From positions 124,001-188,000 of the forward strand of contig CAVRXS010000004.1 of assembly GCA_963725275.1 (NCBI GenBank): a DNA stretch of 64,000 nucleotides. Direction: 5' to 3'. The notes beneath the pieces are model-generated. The model saw only the letters and a list, made by a program, of their open reading frames with translations, was not told where the DNA came from and did not search any database. The stretch comes from Bog-756 sp963725275. Its GTDB lineage: Bacteria > Actinomycetota > Acidimicrobiia > Acidimicrobiales > RAAP-2. Both the position numbers and the translations under genes were made by a program. The first letter of the stretch is position 1; every line of letters begins with the position of its first letter. Below, one piece after another: positions 18,902 through 28,425 of the stretch.

Positions 18902-19642
18902 TCAAGGGCTTTCGCTGACCGCCCAGCTCGCTCGATGCCGCGAGAGCAGTCCGGCCGCCAGAGCGACGCCGCCCAGAAGCAGGAGGGCGACGAGCAGGGT
19001 GAGCGCGCTCGATGCGCGCAGCACCAGCTCGGCTCCGATGAGTGCCCCGACGAACATGGCCAGAATGCTCACCACCCGTCGCCCCGCTTTGGACCCCGGT
19101 CCGCCGACCAGACGGGCGTCCGAAAAGATGGCGGTGGTGGTCATGGTCAGGACCGTTGTCGTGAGATCGGGAACCGCCAGTTTGCGGACCGTTGCGTTCT
19201 GCAGACCCATGGTGGTGGCGAGCAAGAAGATCAACGAGTCGTGTGCAGCCGTCGATCCGTGTGACCCGATGCCGAGCCTCACGGCCAATGCGGCGATCAC
19301 GAGCACCACCTGGAGTGCAGTGGCGATCGCCAACAGGCGACCCCGGTGGGCGGCAACGACGGTATGCAATCTGCCACCGATGAGCGAGCCGACAGCGAAG
19401 GATCCGAGGGCAAGCGCGGAGGCAGTTGCTGAGAATCCTGTGGCTCCGGAGAGGGCGAACGCGAGGAACACGACATTGCCGGTCATATTGGCCACGAAGA
19501 CGTGACCGAGCGTGAGGTAGCTGAACGCGTCAACGAGTCCCGTGACGACCGTGAGGCTGACCAGCAATGGCGGTAGCGGGCCGTGCGGGTCGTCCTTCCT
19601 GGGTACGATCATGCGCCACGCGTCGCCGAGTTCAGTACTCAA
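18902..19642 (-). CDS. YoaK family (DUF1275) membrane protein
   Basis: A 246-residue, six-helix membrane protein. Family hallmarks are LVSLTVVTGLVDAFSYLTLG, HVFVANMTGNVVFLAFAL and the GGPGSKAGRRVVSILAMFVG region. DUF1275 proteins are uncharacterised and probably transporters. The TTG start at 19642 has an AGGAGG eight bases upstream, which decides it. Convergent with the DUF1003-like gene. Confidence 0.88.
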   Translation of the reverse strand: MSTELGDAWRMIVPRKDDPHGPLPPLLVSLTVVTGLVDAFSYLTLGHVFVANMTGNVVFLAFALSGATGFSATASALALGSFAVGSLIGGRLHTVVAAHRGRLLAIATALQVVLVIAALAVRLGIGSHGSTAAHDSLIFLLATTMGLQNATVRKLAVPDLTTTVLTMTTTAIFSDARLVGGPGSKAGRRVVSILAMFVGALIGAELVLRASSALTLLVALLLLGGVALAAGLLSRHRASWAVSESP

Positions 19643-19774
19643 TGGACCGCCTCCTGTCCGGAGCAGTTAGACCATCTCTGCGGATGGTAGGTCGGATCGA
19701 TCTTCGGTGCGGCCGACCGCAGGCTCTGCCGTACGTGATCGAGCGGGGCCGGGCACACAGGTCCAGCGATCACA

Positions 19775-20500
19775 TCAGGCGGCGGCAACCTCGAGCAGTG
19801 CGTCCGCCACCTTGCGAGGTTCGGTGATCATCAGATCGTGTCCGGTGTCGATGTCCCAAAGACGGCCCTGGGCGCGCGCGTTCGCCATCTGCTCGGGGTC
19901 GCGGGTGGCGAGCGTGGTCGTACAGACGACGTGGTACTGCGGGATCGCCCACAGCGCCGACTCGTTCGTGAGCTCGAGCCGTTGCGCAAAGCAGCTCCAC
20001 GGGTGACCGGTCAGGCGTTCCGCCATCCACCGGAGGTCGTCGGGATCGTGCACCCCGTAGAGCATGCCCGCGTCCGGAGATGGCAGGAGAACCAACTCGA
20101 CGCCGTCGACCACCCGCCCGTCGGGCCGGACCGCTTGGATGATCGGCCCTGCCACGTCGACGAGCGACTGGCCGTCGACCGGGGTCGCCGCATCCAGGTA
20201 CACCAGGCGGCCGACCCGGTCGGAGACCCGATCCGCAACACCGGTGATGACCATTCCCCCGTAGCTGTGACCGACCAGGATCACGTCCCGAAGGTCCTCG
20301 AAATGCAACACGGCTGCGATGTCCCTGATGTGCGTCTCGAGGTCGACATCCCTGCTCAGCAGGTGGGATCGCTCGCCGACCCCGGTCATGGTCGGCGCAT
20401 GCACCTCGTGGCCGGCTACCCTGAGCAGCGGGGAGACCCGCTGATAGCACCACCCGCCGTGCCCGCCGCCGTGCACCAGGACGAATGTCGCCATGTCCAT
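19775..20500 (-). CDS. Alpha/beta hydrolase, EstC-like
   Basis: A 241-residue hydrolase. The oxyanion segment is VLVHGGGHGGWCY (8-19), the nucleophile elbow GHSYGG has Ser79, and DTGHDLMITEP near residue 220 supplies the catalytic His; the acid is probably Asp in the 190s (TLATRDPEQ). Length and the HGGGHGGWCYxRVxPLL pattern are those of the salicylate-binding/EstC esterase group. Substrate unknown. A second, more distant hydrolase of the same fold is at 24399. Confidence 0.88.
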   Translation of the reverse strand: MDMATFVLVHGGGHGGWCYQRVSPLLRVAGHEVHAPTMTGVGERSHLLSRDVDLETHIRDIAAVLHFEDLRDVILVGHSYGGMVITGVADRVSDRVGRLVYLDAATPVDGQSLVDVAGPIIQAVRPDGRVVDGVELVLLPSPDAGMLYGVHDPDDLRWMAERLTGHPWSCFAQRLELTNESALWAIPQYHVVCTTTLATRDPEQMANARAQGRLWDIDTGHDLMITEPRKVADALLEVAAA

Positions 20501-20608
20501 GTCCCCCCGTCACCCAGTCAGTGCCATCCACTCAGGGGCACGTCTCCACTGACGCCGTTCCCCTTGTGCAGCCCAACCGATCGTAGCGTTCGGTCGCCAT
20601 TGCGGGAC

Positions 20609-22657
20609 TCATCTCTGCCCGATGATCAGGGGCCATATCCGGGGTGACAACCAGTCGTAAAAGGCGTTGGCGACAGGCTCGGTCGAATTGCCGGCGAACG
20701 GGTTTCCCGGAGCGTAGGAGGGAGTGTGGATCCCGTCGGCCGTCCGGATCTGCACATGATCCAAGTATTCGTGGAAGACCCCACCAGGGGACAGCACACC
20801 GCCGAGGTCGACGATGCTCACCGATCGAGGGAACTCGGCGGCGACCGTCTTGATCAGCCGATCGTAGATGAGGCGCCGGCGCGGTTGATCCTGAGGGAAC
20901 GGCGGCTCGCCGAAACTGGCGCCTGCCGCCGTGGCTGGCATCGTGGTGAAGTCGAAGTGCGCCCCGTGGGCGGTGCCGATCCGCACGGCCAAGCGCATCT
21001 GGGAGAGTTCGTAGCGCTGGAACGACGGCTCCGTGATGTTGACCCATCGACCGTCACGCAACAAGTCCTGGACCTCCCACACGCCCGCCACGAAGAGGAC
21101 CAGGTCGCCATGGGTGGTGCCTGACACGCTGACGACGTCGCGTTGGGGCCACTGCTGGTCAGCTGGCGTGGCTTCGTTGCAGGCCGGGAACATTGCCAGT
21201 TGGGGCGTGGGTGGGTCGTTGGACACCCACGAACCGACGGCGAACCCGCATCCGAAGAGCCCGTTGTTTTCGACGCGGGTCCCGGGGGGCGCGGTGGCGG
21301 CCAGCGCGAAGCCGAGGCTGAGCGCTGTGCTGTCGCCGAGCACCACGACTACGGGAGGCTTCATCACCGGGGATGTGGTCCGGAATCTGTGGACACCGAC
21401 CGCGGCGGTGGCCGGTAGGGCGGTCGCTGCAACCACCACCACCACCGTGCCCAGCAGGAGGGCGACAGCGGGAACGAGTGCTTTCAGCGAGCGCCAGAAG
21501 ACGCCCTCCATCACCGGGCGTTCGACCACGTAGTAACTCACGGCGGCCAGGGCCAACGTCGAAGCGAAGCGGATGGCGAACAGCTCGAGCCCGGTCGTGC
21601 CGGTACGGACCGGGTCGAGCTCGATGAACACGGGGTAGTGCCACAGGTAGGCCCCATAGGAGACTGTTCCGATCCAGACCAACGGGCGCGTTGACAGACA
21701 AAGGGCCAACGGACCACCGGGTACGCACACCGCCCCGATGATGAGGGCGGCAGCCGACAGTGCCGACAGCATGAAGCCACCGCGGTACGCGAACGGTGAC
21801 GTTCCCTCCTGGGTGTAGGTCAGGAGCAGCGTCCCGGCGAGGCCGGCAGCTCCCAGCAGACTCAGCATGAGACGCGCGGTGGCCCCGGTCGCACGGGGGG
21901 CCATGCCGCCGACACCGCGCCGAGTCTGGATCAACGTCATGGAGCAGGCCAGGACCGATCCGATGAGGATCGACTGGGCGTGCGTATCGGTCCCGAAGTA
22001 GAGGCGCGTCAGGTTGGCCTTCGGCCCGTAGAGCAGTGCCATCTCGAGCATCGAGGCAACGGCTCCGACCGCGGAGACCGCGAGCAGGACCCGAACCCCA
22101 CGGGTGAACCCCTTGGCCATGTGCATGACGGCAACTACGACGAGCGGCCAGATCAGATAGAACTGCTCTTCCACCGCCAGCGACCACGTGTGCGTGAGGG
22201 GAGACGTCACTCCGGTGACGAAGAAGTAGTTGGTCGAGGCGGCGATCTGCCACCAGTTGGAGAAATAGAACAGGGCGGAGAGCGCACTCATCCGGAAATC
22301 GGGAAAGAGACCCTGGGGCTCGGCGAGGCGCACCACCAGGGACACCACGACCAGGACCACCAGAAGGGCGGGCAGGAGGCGGCGGGCCCTTCGCAACCAG
22401 AACCTGGAGAGCACGATTCGGCCACGGGAGGCGTACTCGCCGAGCAGGAGGCCCGTGATCAGATAGCCCGACAGCACGTAGAAGATGTCGAGGCTGAAGA
22501 ACCCCCCTTTGAGCCATCCAGCTCCGAAGTGATAGCCCATGATGATGAGGAGGGCGATCGCCCGGAGACCGTCCAGGGCGTCGATCCGCTCCTTGCCGGT
22601 GGCCGATCGCCTCGCATGGACTGCTGGAGACGGAGGATCCGGCGCGTCGTCAGCCAT
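20609..22657 (-). CDS. Acyltransferase 3 with C-terminal SGNH domain (OafA/YrhL type)
   Basis: A 682-residue integral membrane O-acyltransferase. The N-terminal acyltransferase-3 domain (to about 390) has ten or so helices; IDALDGLRAIALLIIMGYHF carries the conserved His43, SRFWLRRARRLLPAL the R-x(10)-R motif, and THTWSLAVEEQFYLIWP is the family signature. The extracytoplasmic SGNH domain begins around 440: VVVLGDSTALSLG gives the Ser nucleophile and DGIHTPSY near the C-terminus gives the Asp-His pair. Such proteins acetylate surface polysaccharide or peptidoglycan. Confidence 0.92.
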   Translation of the reverse strand: MADDAPDPPSPAVHARRSATGKERIDALDGLRAIALLIIMGYHFGAGWLKGGFFSLDIFYVLSGYLITGLLLGEYASRGRIVLSRFWLRRARRLLPALLVVLVVVSLVVRLAEPQGLFPDFRMSALSALFYFSNWWQIAASTNYFFVTGVTSPLTHTWSLAVEEQFYLIWPLVVVAVMHMAKGFTRGVRVLLAVSAVGAVASMLEMALLYGPKANLTRLYFGTDTHAQSILIGSVLACSMTLIQTRRGVGGMAPRATGATARLMLSLLGAAGLAGTLLLTYTQEGTSPFAYRGGFMLSALSAAALIIGAVCVPGGPLALCLSTRPLVWIGTVSYGAYLWHYPVFIELDPVRTGTTGLELFAIRFASTLALAAVSYYVVERPVMEGVFWRSLKALVPAVALLLGTVVVVVAATALPATAAVGVHRFRTTSPVMKPPVVVVLGDSTALSLGFALAATAPPGTRVENNGLFGCGFAVGSWVSNDPPTPQLAMFPACNEATPADQQWPQRDVVSVSGTTHGDLVLFVAGVWEVQDLLRDGRWVNITEPSFQRYELSQMRLAVRIGTAHGAHFDFTTMPATAAGASFGEPPFPQDQPRRRLIYDRLIKTVAAEFPRSVSIVDLGGVLSPGGVFHEYLDHVQIRTADGIHTPSYAPGNPFAGNSTEPVANAFYDWLSPRIWPLIIGQR

Positions 22658-22932
22658 CAGCGTCGCGGTGCATCCGATGGCTCAACGACCGGACCAGGAC
22701 AAGCATCACAGGTTCGCGGTGGTCTCGACTGCGTTCGTCCGCTCGGTGCGGTGGTAGCGCTTGCGATGTGAGTGGCTCCACTGGCGGGGTCATCTTGCCC
22801 GAGCCTGCCCGTGAGCGCAAGGTCGCGGCCGGGCCCACGGTGCCGCTCACTCGCTCTCCGACGGCCATTGGTATACCCACCGTGCGGGTGGTCTCCCAAT
22901 CTGGTCGGCACCGACTCGCGCCGGCCGGTTCA

Positions 22933-23523
22933 CTACGAGTTCAGCGGCCGACAACTGCCGGTCGCCCAGCCCCAGGCCTCGAGCACCTGAGGAGGAGGGG
23001 TCACCTGGCAGGGAGAGTCGGGACCGGATGCACCGACGGCGTATGCAGTCCAGCTCCCACCTTCAGGGTGGCTGAACAGGTAGTAGGACCCGTCGTCCTG
23101 GGATGCAACCTGAGCTTGGGTGGGAGCAGCAGGTTCGGGCGAGGGAACGGGAACCAACCTGGCACCGGCCCAGTAGGTAGTGGTCGTCCTGTCGATGGCG
23201 TAGTAGGTGAGCCCGGATGCAAGGCCGCTGTATTCGGACACCGGGATCTTGTTGAGCGCAGCTGCCGCTGCAACGAGCTGGGACCGGATTTCGTGCGATA
23301 TCGGAACGTTTGATGCCTGGGAGGTGGGTGCGGTGGTCGGAGGAACGATCGTCGACGTCGGTGGCGACACCGTGGGCGGCGTCGTCGAACGCGGTGACAC
23401 CACCGAAGCGGTCGTCGCTGTCTGTCCACTCGAGGCGCCCGAACAGCCTGCGATGGCCAACGACGATGTGGCGGCGATTGCACCCAGTGACAACCGCCGG
23501 AGTCCTCTGTGGATCGACCTCAC
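22933..23523 (-). CDS. Putative lipoprotein of unknown function
   Basis: A 196-residue protein with a lipobox SLAIAGC (Cys27 from GTG 23523) after a basic n-region (RSIHRGLRRLSLG). A Ser/Thr/Pro-rich linker spans about 30-70, typical of cell-wall spacers. The folded domain has YSGLASGLTYYAIDR and a C-terminal part with GSYYLFSHPEGGSWTAYAVG and two Cys (in PCQV and GSC) that could pair. No family recognised. The in-frame extension to 23676 would overlap the neighbouring start region and gives no signal peptide at the N-terminus, so GTG 23523 is preferred. Confidence 0.65.
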   Translation of the reverse strand: MRSIHRGLRRLSLGAIAATSSLAIAGCSGASSGQTATTASVVSPRSTTPPTVSPPTSTIVPPTTAPTSQASNVPISHEIRSQLVAAAAALNKIPVSEYSGLASGLTYYAIDRTTTTYWAGARLVPVPSPEPAAPTQAQVASQDDGSYYLFSHPEGGSWTAYAVGASGPDSPCQVTPPPQVLEAWGWATGSCRPLNS

Positions 23524-23676
23524 CGTGCATGACCTCCGCCGGAGACGAACGATGTCCACGGTAGACAAGATCGGACGTGCACCGACGGATCCGATGAACG
23601 GGTCCCGCTCCAGCGGATGTCGGTCCGGAGCCTCGCCCGGCCGGCGGTCAAACGGCAGAGCGCATAGTCTCATCAC

Positions 23677-24360
23677 GTGGTCCCGACGAGAGCGACCTCT
23701 GCGTCATCTGCGAAGCACGGTGCTGCAAAAGCGTTCCGCGGATGGCCTCTGCAGATCGTCGAGTTCTTCGACGGGCTCGAGGTGGACAACACAAAGAACT
23801 ATTGGACAGCGCACAAGGACTTCTACGACGTCAGTGTCCTCGCTCCGATGCAGGCGCTCTTGGCGGAGCTGACCCCGGAGTTCGGCGAAGGAACGATCTT
23901 TCGTCCCTACCGTGACACGCGGTTCAGCGCCGACAAGTCTCCCTACAAGACCACCATCGCGGCCCACAACGATGCCGGCTACCTGTCACTGTCCGCCGAC
24001 TCACTCGGGGTCGGTTCGGGCCTCTACATGCCGGCTCCGGCCCAGCTCACCAGCTTTCGGGCAGCGGTTGCGGACGAGCGGACAGGCCCAGAGCTTCTCG
24101 ACATCGTGAAGGGGCTAGAGCGGAAGGGCATCCAGGTGTCCGCCCACGAGACCCTCAAGTCGGCGCCGAGGGGCTACCCGAAGGACCACCCGCGGATCGA
24201 TCTGCTCCGTTACAAGGGCATCACGGCCTGGAGGGAGTGGCCCGTGGGCCCGTGGCTCGCCAGCGCGGCAGCCAAACGCAGGGTCGTCGACGTTCTCCGA
24301 GCGACGGCACCCCTCAGGCAGTGGCTCGGGTCCAACGTCGGCGCACCCGACGGGCCCTGA
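23677..24360 (+). CDS. DUF2461 family protein
   Basis: A 227-residue protein of the DUF2461/TIGR02453 family: FFDGLEVDNTKNYWTAHKDF early on, then IFRPYRDTRFSADKSPYKTT, the most conserved family block, and later APRGYPKDHPRIDLLRYKGI. Function of the family is unknown. The GTG start at 23677 is tentative; residues 1-18 are poorly conserved-looking. It is divergent from the lipoprotein gene and 38 bases upstream of the hydrolase gene. Confidence 0.88.
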   Translation: MVPTRATSASSAKHGAAKAFRGWPLQIVEFFDGLEVDNTKNYWTAHKDFYDVSVLAPMQALLAELTPEFGEGTIFRPYRDTRFSADKSPYKTTIAAHNDAGYLSLSADSLGVGSGLYMPAPAQLTSFRAAVADERTGPELLDIVKGLERKGIQVSAHETLKSAPRGYPKDHPRIDLLRYKGITAWREWPVGPWLASAAAKRRVVDVLRATAPLRQWLGSNVGAPDGP

Positions 24361-24398
24361 CCAGTGGGACGGCGCAACCTCGGCAACTGGGATCCTCA

Positions 24399-25079
24399 GT
24401 GACGACCGACGGGATCATCCTCGTCCACGGCGGCATGCACACTGCGGGTTGCTGGGCGTCCGCGCTGCCGCTGCTCGACAGGCCCGCGCGCGCCGTCGAT
24501 CTGCCCGGGCGCGGATCGCGCCCTGCCGATCTCGACACCGTGACCTTGTCGGACTGCGTCGAGGCGGTGTTGGACGAGGCCGACGCGGCCGGCTTCGGTC
24601 GCTTCGCCCTGGTGGGCCACTCCCTCGGAGGGGTCACGATCACCGAGACCGGCTACAGGTATCCGCAGCGGGTCACCCACCTGATCTATGTGGGAGCGCT
24701 GGTCCCCGCGCCGGACTCGAGCGCCTCGATCATCATGACCGGGGGCGATCTCGAATCGATGGGCACCATCCCCCCCGAGATGGCCCGCTCGCTGTTCGGC
24801 AACGATCTCAGCGACGAGCAGTGGGAAGACCACGTCAACGGGATGGTTCCCGAGGCGGTAGCGCTCATGAACGCCCGGGTGAGCGGCTACACGTCGGGGA
24901 TACCCACGACGTACGTCAATATGAGCCAGGACGTGCCGGTCCCGCCCACCCTCGCCGAGGAGATGGTCGCCAACCTCGGCTCCGGGGTCGTCCGCCGCAG
25001 CATCGACGCCGGCCACTCGGTCATGGTCTCGCAGCCGGCGCTGCTGGCAGGGATCATCGACGAGGCTGTCGCACGCTGA
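24399..25079 (+). CDS. Alpha/beta hydrolase
   Basis: A 226-residue hydrolase starting VTTDGIILVHGGMHTAGCWA, with the nucleophile elbow GHSLGG (Ser75) and the catalytic His in IDAGHSVMVSQP near residue 208. It is similar in layout to the 19775-20500 hydrolase. GTG 24399 follows the DUF2461 stop by 38 bases. It is followed on the same strand by the tandem paralogue pair, so these could form an operon; substrate unknown. Confidence 0.87.
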   Translation: MTTDGIILVHGGMHTAGCWASALPLLDRPARAVDLPGRGSRPADLDTVTLSDCVEAVLDEADAAGFGRFALVGHSLGGVTITETGYRYPQRVTHLIYVGALVPAPDSSASIIMTGGDLESMGTIPPEMARSLFGNDLSDEQWEDHVNGMVPEAVALMNARVSGYTSGIPTTYVNMSQDVPVPPTLAEEMVANLGSGVVRRSIDAGHSVMVSQPALLAGIIDEAVAR

Positions 25080-25142
25080 ACGGTGTACCTCTAACATCAC
25101 CCAGCGAGCGGCACTCGACGGTCTACCGGGGAAAGGGGGGAC

Positions 25143-25844
25143 GTGCTCTTCCTGCATGAAGTCCACAAGGTGGTCGGGAAGGCCGCGGACCGGTTCGAGG
25201 ACACCTATCGGGACGACTGGCTGCCGGCACTCGCCACGAATTCCGATGCACGACTGCTCTGGTACTTCGATCTGGCTCACGGGAGTGGACTCTCCTACCG
25301 GGTCGTGACGGTGACGGCGGTCGCCGACGGCGCCTCCTGGGCACGGCTTGCCGAGCGGATGACCGGCGGTGACCTCCGCTCGTGGGCTCGTCACCGCGAC
25401 GGGCTGCAACATGGATCCATCAGCCGGCTCCTGGCCCCGCTCGAGTGGTCTCCTACGATCGGGACGCTGTCCGAAATTGCGACCGTGCCCGCTCTCCACG
25501 AGCCGGTGCTCTACATGGAGGACACGATGTGGCCGTTTCCGGGAAAGATCCGCGACTACATGAAGGCGTCCGGGAGTGTCTACCGCAAGGCGCTCGCCGC
25601 AACGGATTCGCAAATGCACATGTCGATCGAACTGGCGCTCCAGACCGTGCCCGGAGCAGGACGATCTCCGGAGGTGACCCTGTTGCAGCGGCTCTCCTCG
25701 GTTCCACCGCTGATCCGGCTGCTCACCAACGACATCCCCCCCGAGGTAGTGGCTCCGGGCTCATGGATGCACGAGGCCCTCGAGCTGCGGGACCAGTGGC
25801 AGAGCAGGATCCTGCGTTCGGCACCGTGGTCACCACTCCAGTGA
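25143..25844 (+). CDS. Unknown-family protein, tandem copy 1 (NIPSNAP-like layout)
   Basis: A 233-residue soluble protein with an apparent internal duplication. The first half reads FLHEVHKVVGKAADRFEDTY, then ARLLWYFDLAHGSGLSYRVV and W-x-L-x-x-R-(M/I); the second half begins at PVLYMEDTMWPFPGKIRDYM. It is closest in pattern to dimeric alpha/beta-barrel (NIPSNAP-like) proteins, but I do not recognise a characterised member. A GAAAGGGGGG Shine-Dalgarno precedes GTG 25143 by two bases. Clear paralogue of the next gene along its whole length (HE-HKV-G, LLWYF, GSG--Y-VVTVT, LYM-DT-WP). Confidence 0.72.
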   Translation: MLFLHEVHKVVGKAADRFEDTYRDDWLPALATNSDARLLWYFDLAHGSGLSYRVVTVTAVADGASWARLAERMTGGDLRSWARHRDGLQHGSISRLLAPLEWSPTIGTLSEIATVPALHEPVLYMEDTMWPFPGKIRDYMKASGSVYRKALAATDSQMHMSIELALQTVPGAGRSPEVTLLQRLSSVPPLIRLLTNDIPPEVVAPGSWMHEALELRDQWQSRILRSAPWSPLQ

Positions 25845-25875
25845 CCCCCGGCCCGACATCGTCCGACCCGGGCGG

Positions 25876-26592
25876 GTGGTGACCATACTGTTCATGCACG
25901 AGACCCACAAGGTGATCGGTCGGTACGCCGCCCAGTTCGAGGCCCTCTACCGCGAGCGACTGATGGGAGGGATCGCACAGAGCGACGAGACCCGCCTGCT
26001 CTGGTACTTCAACCACGCCATGGGTAGCGGCCCCGCCTATCAGGTGGTCACCGTGACCGGCGTGGCGAGCGGCGAGGCGTGGCAAGCGCATGCCGAGCGG
26101 ATACTCTCCGGCGATCTGAGCGAGGTGACCGCGCAACTCGATTCGTTCCGCTATCAGGTCGAAGGAAAGATGCTCGCGCCGGTGAGCTGGTCGGCGCTCC
26201 AGCAGGTCGAGCTGGGATCAGTCCCCACGAACGGACGTGAACACGAACTGACCCTCTACATGCAGGACACCGGTTGGCCGGATGCACCGCTCGACGACTA
26301 CATCGACCTCTGGGACAAGGAGTACTGGCAGCACATGCGGCAGACGCCGCACGACCGGAGACTCCTCGACGTCCAGGCGTGCTTTCAGGTGTCCCACGGC
26401 ACGGGGATCCGTCCCGAAGCCATCCTCCTCCAGAAGGTGGTGGACACCGCGATCCTGGGTGGTCTCCTCACACGCTTCGAGAAGGCCGACCCCGCGACCT
26501 GGCCTGGCAGCTACATGGCCAGGAGCCTGGACGTGCGCGATCAGTGGGAGAGCAAGCTCCTGCGCACGAGCAGGTGGTCACCGCTGTGGTGA
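25876..26592 (+). CDS. Unknown-family protein, tandem copy 2 (NIPSNAP-like layout)
   Basis: A 238-residue paralogue of the preceding gene, 31 bases downstream. Shared landmarks in order: FMHETHKVIGRYAAQFEALY, RLLWYFNHAMGSGPAYQVVT, LAPVSWSALQ, LYMQDTGWPDAPLDDYIDLW, and a C-terminal SYMARSLDVRDQWESKLLR matching SWMHEALELRDQWQSRILR in copy 1. Two copies that have diverged well but keep the same ends suggest a heterodimer or functional split. The WP and W residues could line a hydrophobic pocket. Function unknown. Confidence 0.72.
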   Translation: MVTILFMHETHKVIGRYAAQFEALYRERLMGGIAQSDETRLLWYFNHAMGSGPAYQVVTVTGVASGEAWQAHAERILSGDLSEVTAQLDSFRYQVEGKMLAPVSWSALQQVELGSVPTNGREHELTLYMQDTGWPDAPLDDYIDLWDKEYWQHMRQTPHDRRLLDVQACFQVSHGTGIRPEAILLQKVVDTAILGGLLTRFEKADPATWPGSYMARSLDVRDQWESKLLRTSRWSPLW

Positions 26593-26700
26593 GCAGCACG
26601 ATCCGACGTCCCCTCCGTCGGACTTCGGTGCCTGGGTAGCATGGCGAACGCCCTCGGCGAGTCGCACCCGGACTCCTCGGTCTGATCCTCGGAGAACAAC

Positions 26701-27282
26701 TTGCTCAAGATCACTGTCGCCGTCCTGTTCGCCGTGACCGGGACGTCGCCGTTGTCCAATCCCCACAAGAGCATGCCTCCCACCGCTGCGTTCGTCGCGG
26801 CGTGCGAGGGAGTGTCGAGCCCGACCCCGGCGTGCAGCACGGATGCCCTCAGGAACATCGATTTCGCACGAGCCGTCGAGGGGCTGAAGCCCATGACGCT
26901 GCCCGCCAAATTCTCGAGCCTGTCTCTCGACGAGCAGCTGGTTGTCGTCACCAATTCGGAACGCTCTGCTCGCGGGCTCCGCCTGCTCAGCCAGAAGGCG
27001 GCGTACGACGACCTGGCGCAGGTCGGAGCCGACCACAACGCCGACCCCATCGGTCCAGCGGGAAGGGGCTGGGGATCGAATTGGGCGGGGGGCGTTGCCG
27101 ACCCCCTCGCCGCCGACTACCTCTGGATGTATGACGACGGGCCCGACAGCCCGAATGGAGATTGCCCCAGGGCCGGAGCCCCGGGATGCTGGGGCCACCG
27201 TGACAACATCCTCGGGACCAGTTGGACCGCGATGGGCGCCGGCCACCACGGGGCGTCGTTGACCGAATTGTTCGTTCAATAG
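26701..27282 (+). CDS. Secreted CAP/SCP-like domain protein
   Basis: A 193-residue protein with a hydrophobic, weakly basic N-terminus (LKITVAVLFAVTG from TTG 26701) likely to direct export. The mature part has the CAP-superfamily pattern: LVVVTNSERSARGLRLL as first helix, AQVGADHNADP, GWGSNWAGGVADPLAADYLW, and GCWGHRDNILG with the conserved His. Two Cys (in NGDCP and GCWGH) can pair. CAP proteins act outside the cell and are mostly of unknown activity. The start is uncertain; no strong Shine-Dalgarno is seen. Confidence 0.72.
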   Translation: MLKITVAVLFAVTGTSPLSNPHKSMPPTAAFVAACEGVSSPTPACSTDALRNIDFARAVEGLKPMTLPAKFSSLSLDEQLVVVTNSERSARGLRLLSQKAAYDDLAQVGADHNADPIGPAGRGWGSNWAGGVADPLAADYLWMYDDGPDSPNGDCPRAGAPGCWGHRDNILGTSWTAMGAGHHGASLTELFVQ

Positions 27283-27345
27283 GAGCCCCTGGCGGCCCCG
27301 CCGGCGGAGCCACCACCGCCGGACTCCCGTAGTGGGGGGCGAGCC

Positions 27346-28425
27346 GTGACGACCGAACCCATGACCGACCCGCTCCTCCCATTCCCCCCGGTATTCGGCT
27401 TCAGGGGGGACGTCGTCTCCTGGAGCCCGCTCGGTGGTGGTCACATCCATCGCAACATGCTCGTGACCTGCACCGGAGGCCGCTACGTCGTCCAGCGCGT
27501 CAATCGCCGGATCTTTCCCGACGTCGACGGACTCCAGGAGAACGGCCGGCGGATCACCCGGCACCTCGCGGAGAAGTCCTGGATCGTTGCGGGCCAGGTC
27601 GCCACACGAGACGGGCACCTCTGGCATGCAGACGCCGGCCGCGCGGCATGGCGGGCATTCGAGTATCTCGAGGGCACCGAGCAGCGCGACCTCGCCACCG
27701 GTACAGCTGACGCCTTCGAAGCCGCTCGCATCTTCGGGACCTTCCTGGCCGGCATGGAGGATCTCCCGCCGCCTGCCCTCACAGTGACCATCCCGCAGTT
27801 CCACGACCTACCGCACCGCGTGCGCGCACTCGAGGATGCGGTCGCCCGGGATGCCCTGTACCGCCTCGACACCGTCGCAGCCGAGACCCGACAAGCCCGC
27901 GCCCTCACCGGCGAGATCGAACACCACCTCGATCCGATCATGGGATCCCTTCCACAGCGAATCGTCCACAACGATGCCAAGATGAGCAACGTGCGCTTCG
28001 CCCCCGCTACCGGCTCGGCGGTAACGGTCATCGATCTGGACACGGTCATGTCGGGTACGGTGCTCCACGACGTGGGGGAGCTGGTCCGGACGGCGGCGAC
28101 GCATGCCCCGGAGGATGCGGACGATCCCGGCTCGGTCGATTTCGACCTCGAACTGCTCGAAGCGGTCGCGTCGGGCTACCTGGCCGGTGCCGGCGGCGTC
28201 CTCAGCCACGACGAGATCGACGCGCTCCACCTGGCCGGGCCGTGGCTGGCGGTCGAGAACGGCGTCCGCTTCCTCACCGACTACCTCGAGGGCGACCACT
28301 ACTTCGCGGTCGCGCGTCCCGATCAGAACATCGACCGCTGCCGGACCCAGCTGACCCTGACCGCGCTGATGCTGGACCATCTCGACGAGATCCGTCTCCG
28401 GTTCGCACGGGCGGCCCCCCGGTGA
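27346..28425 (+). CDS. Aminoglycoside-phosphotransferase-fold sugar kinase, NahK-like
   Basis: A 359-residue kinase of the APH fold. The catalytic loop is IVHNDAKMSNVRF (His208-Asn209-Asp210), followed by the metal-binding VIDLDTVMSGT (Asp230/Asp232). The HND-x-K-x-x-N..DLDT(V/T)M-x-GT pattern is that of N-acetylhexosamine 1-kinase (NahK), which phosphorylates GlcNAc/GalNAc at C1. It overlaps the next gene as GTGA and leads an operon with a tandem GNAT protein and a GH20 hexosaminidase, which supports an amino-sugar substrate. No phosphorylase partner (LnpA type) is present. Confidence 0.82.
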   Translation: MTTEPMTDPLLPFPPVFGFRGDVVSWSPLGGGHIHRNMLVTCTGGRYVVQRVNRRIFPDVDGLQENGRRITRHLAEKSWIVAGQVATRDGHLWHADAGRAAWRAFEYLEGTEQRDLATGTADAFEAARIFGTFLAGMEDLPPPALTVTIPQFHDLPHRVRALEDAVARDALYRLDTVAAETRQARALTGEIEHHLDPIMGSLPQRIVHNDAKMSNVRFAPATGSAVTVIDLDTVMSGTVLHDVGELVRTAATHAPEDADDPGSVDFDLELLEAVASGYLAGAGGVLSHDEIDALHLAGPWLAVENGVRFLTDYLEGDHYFAVARPDQNIDRCRTQLTLTALMLDHLDEIRLRFARAAPR

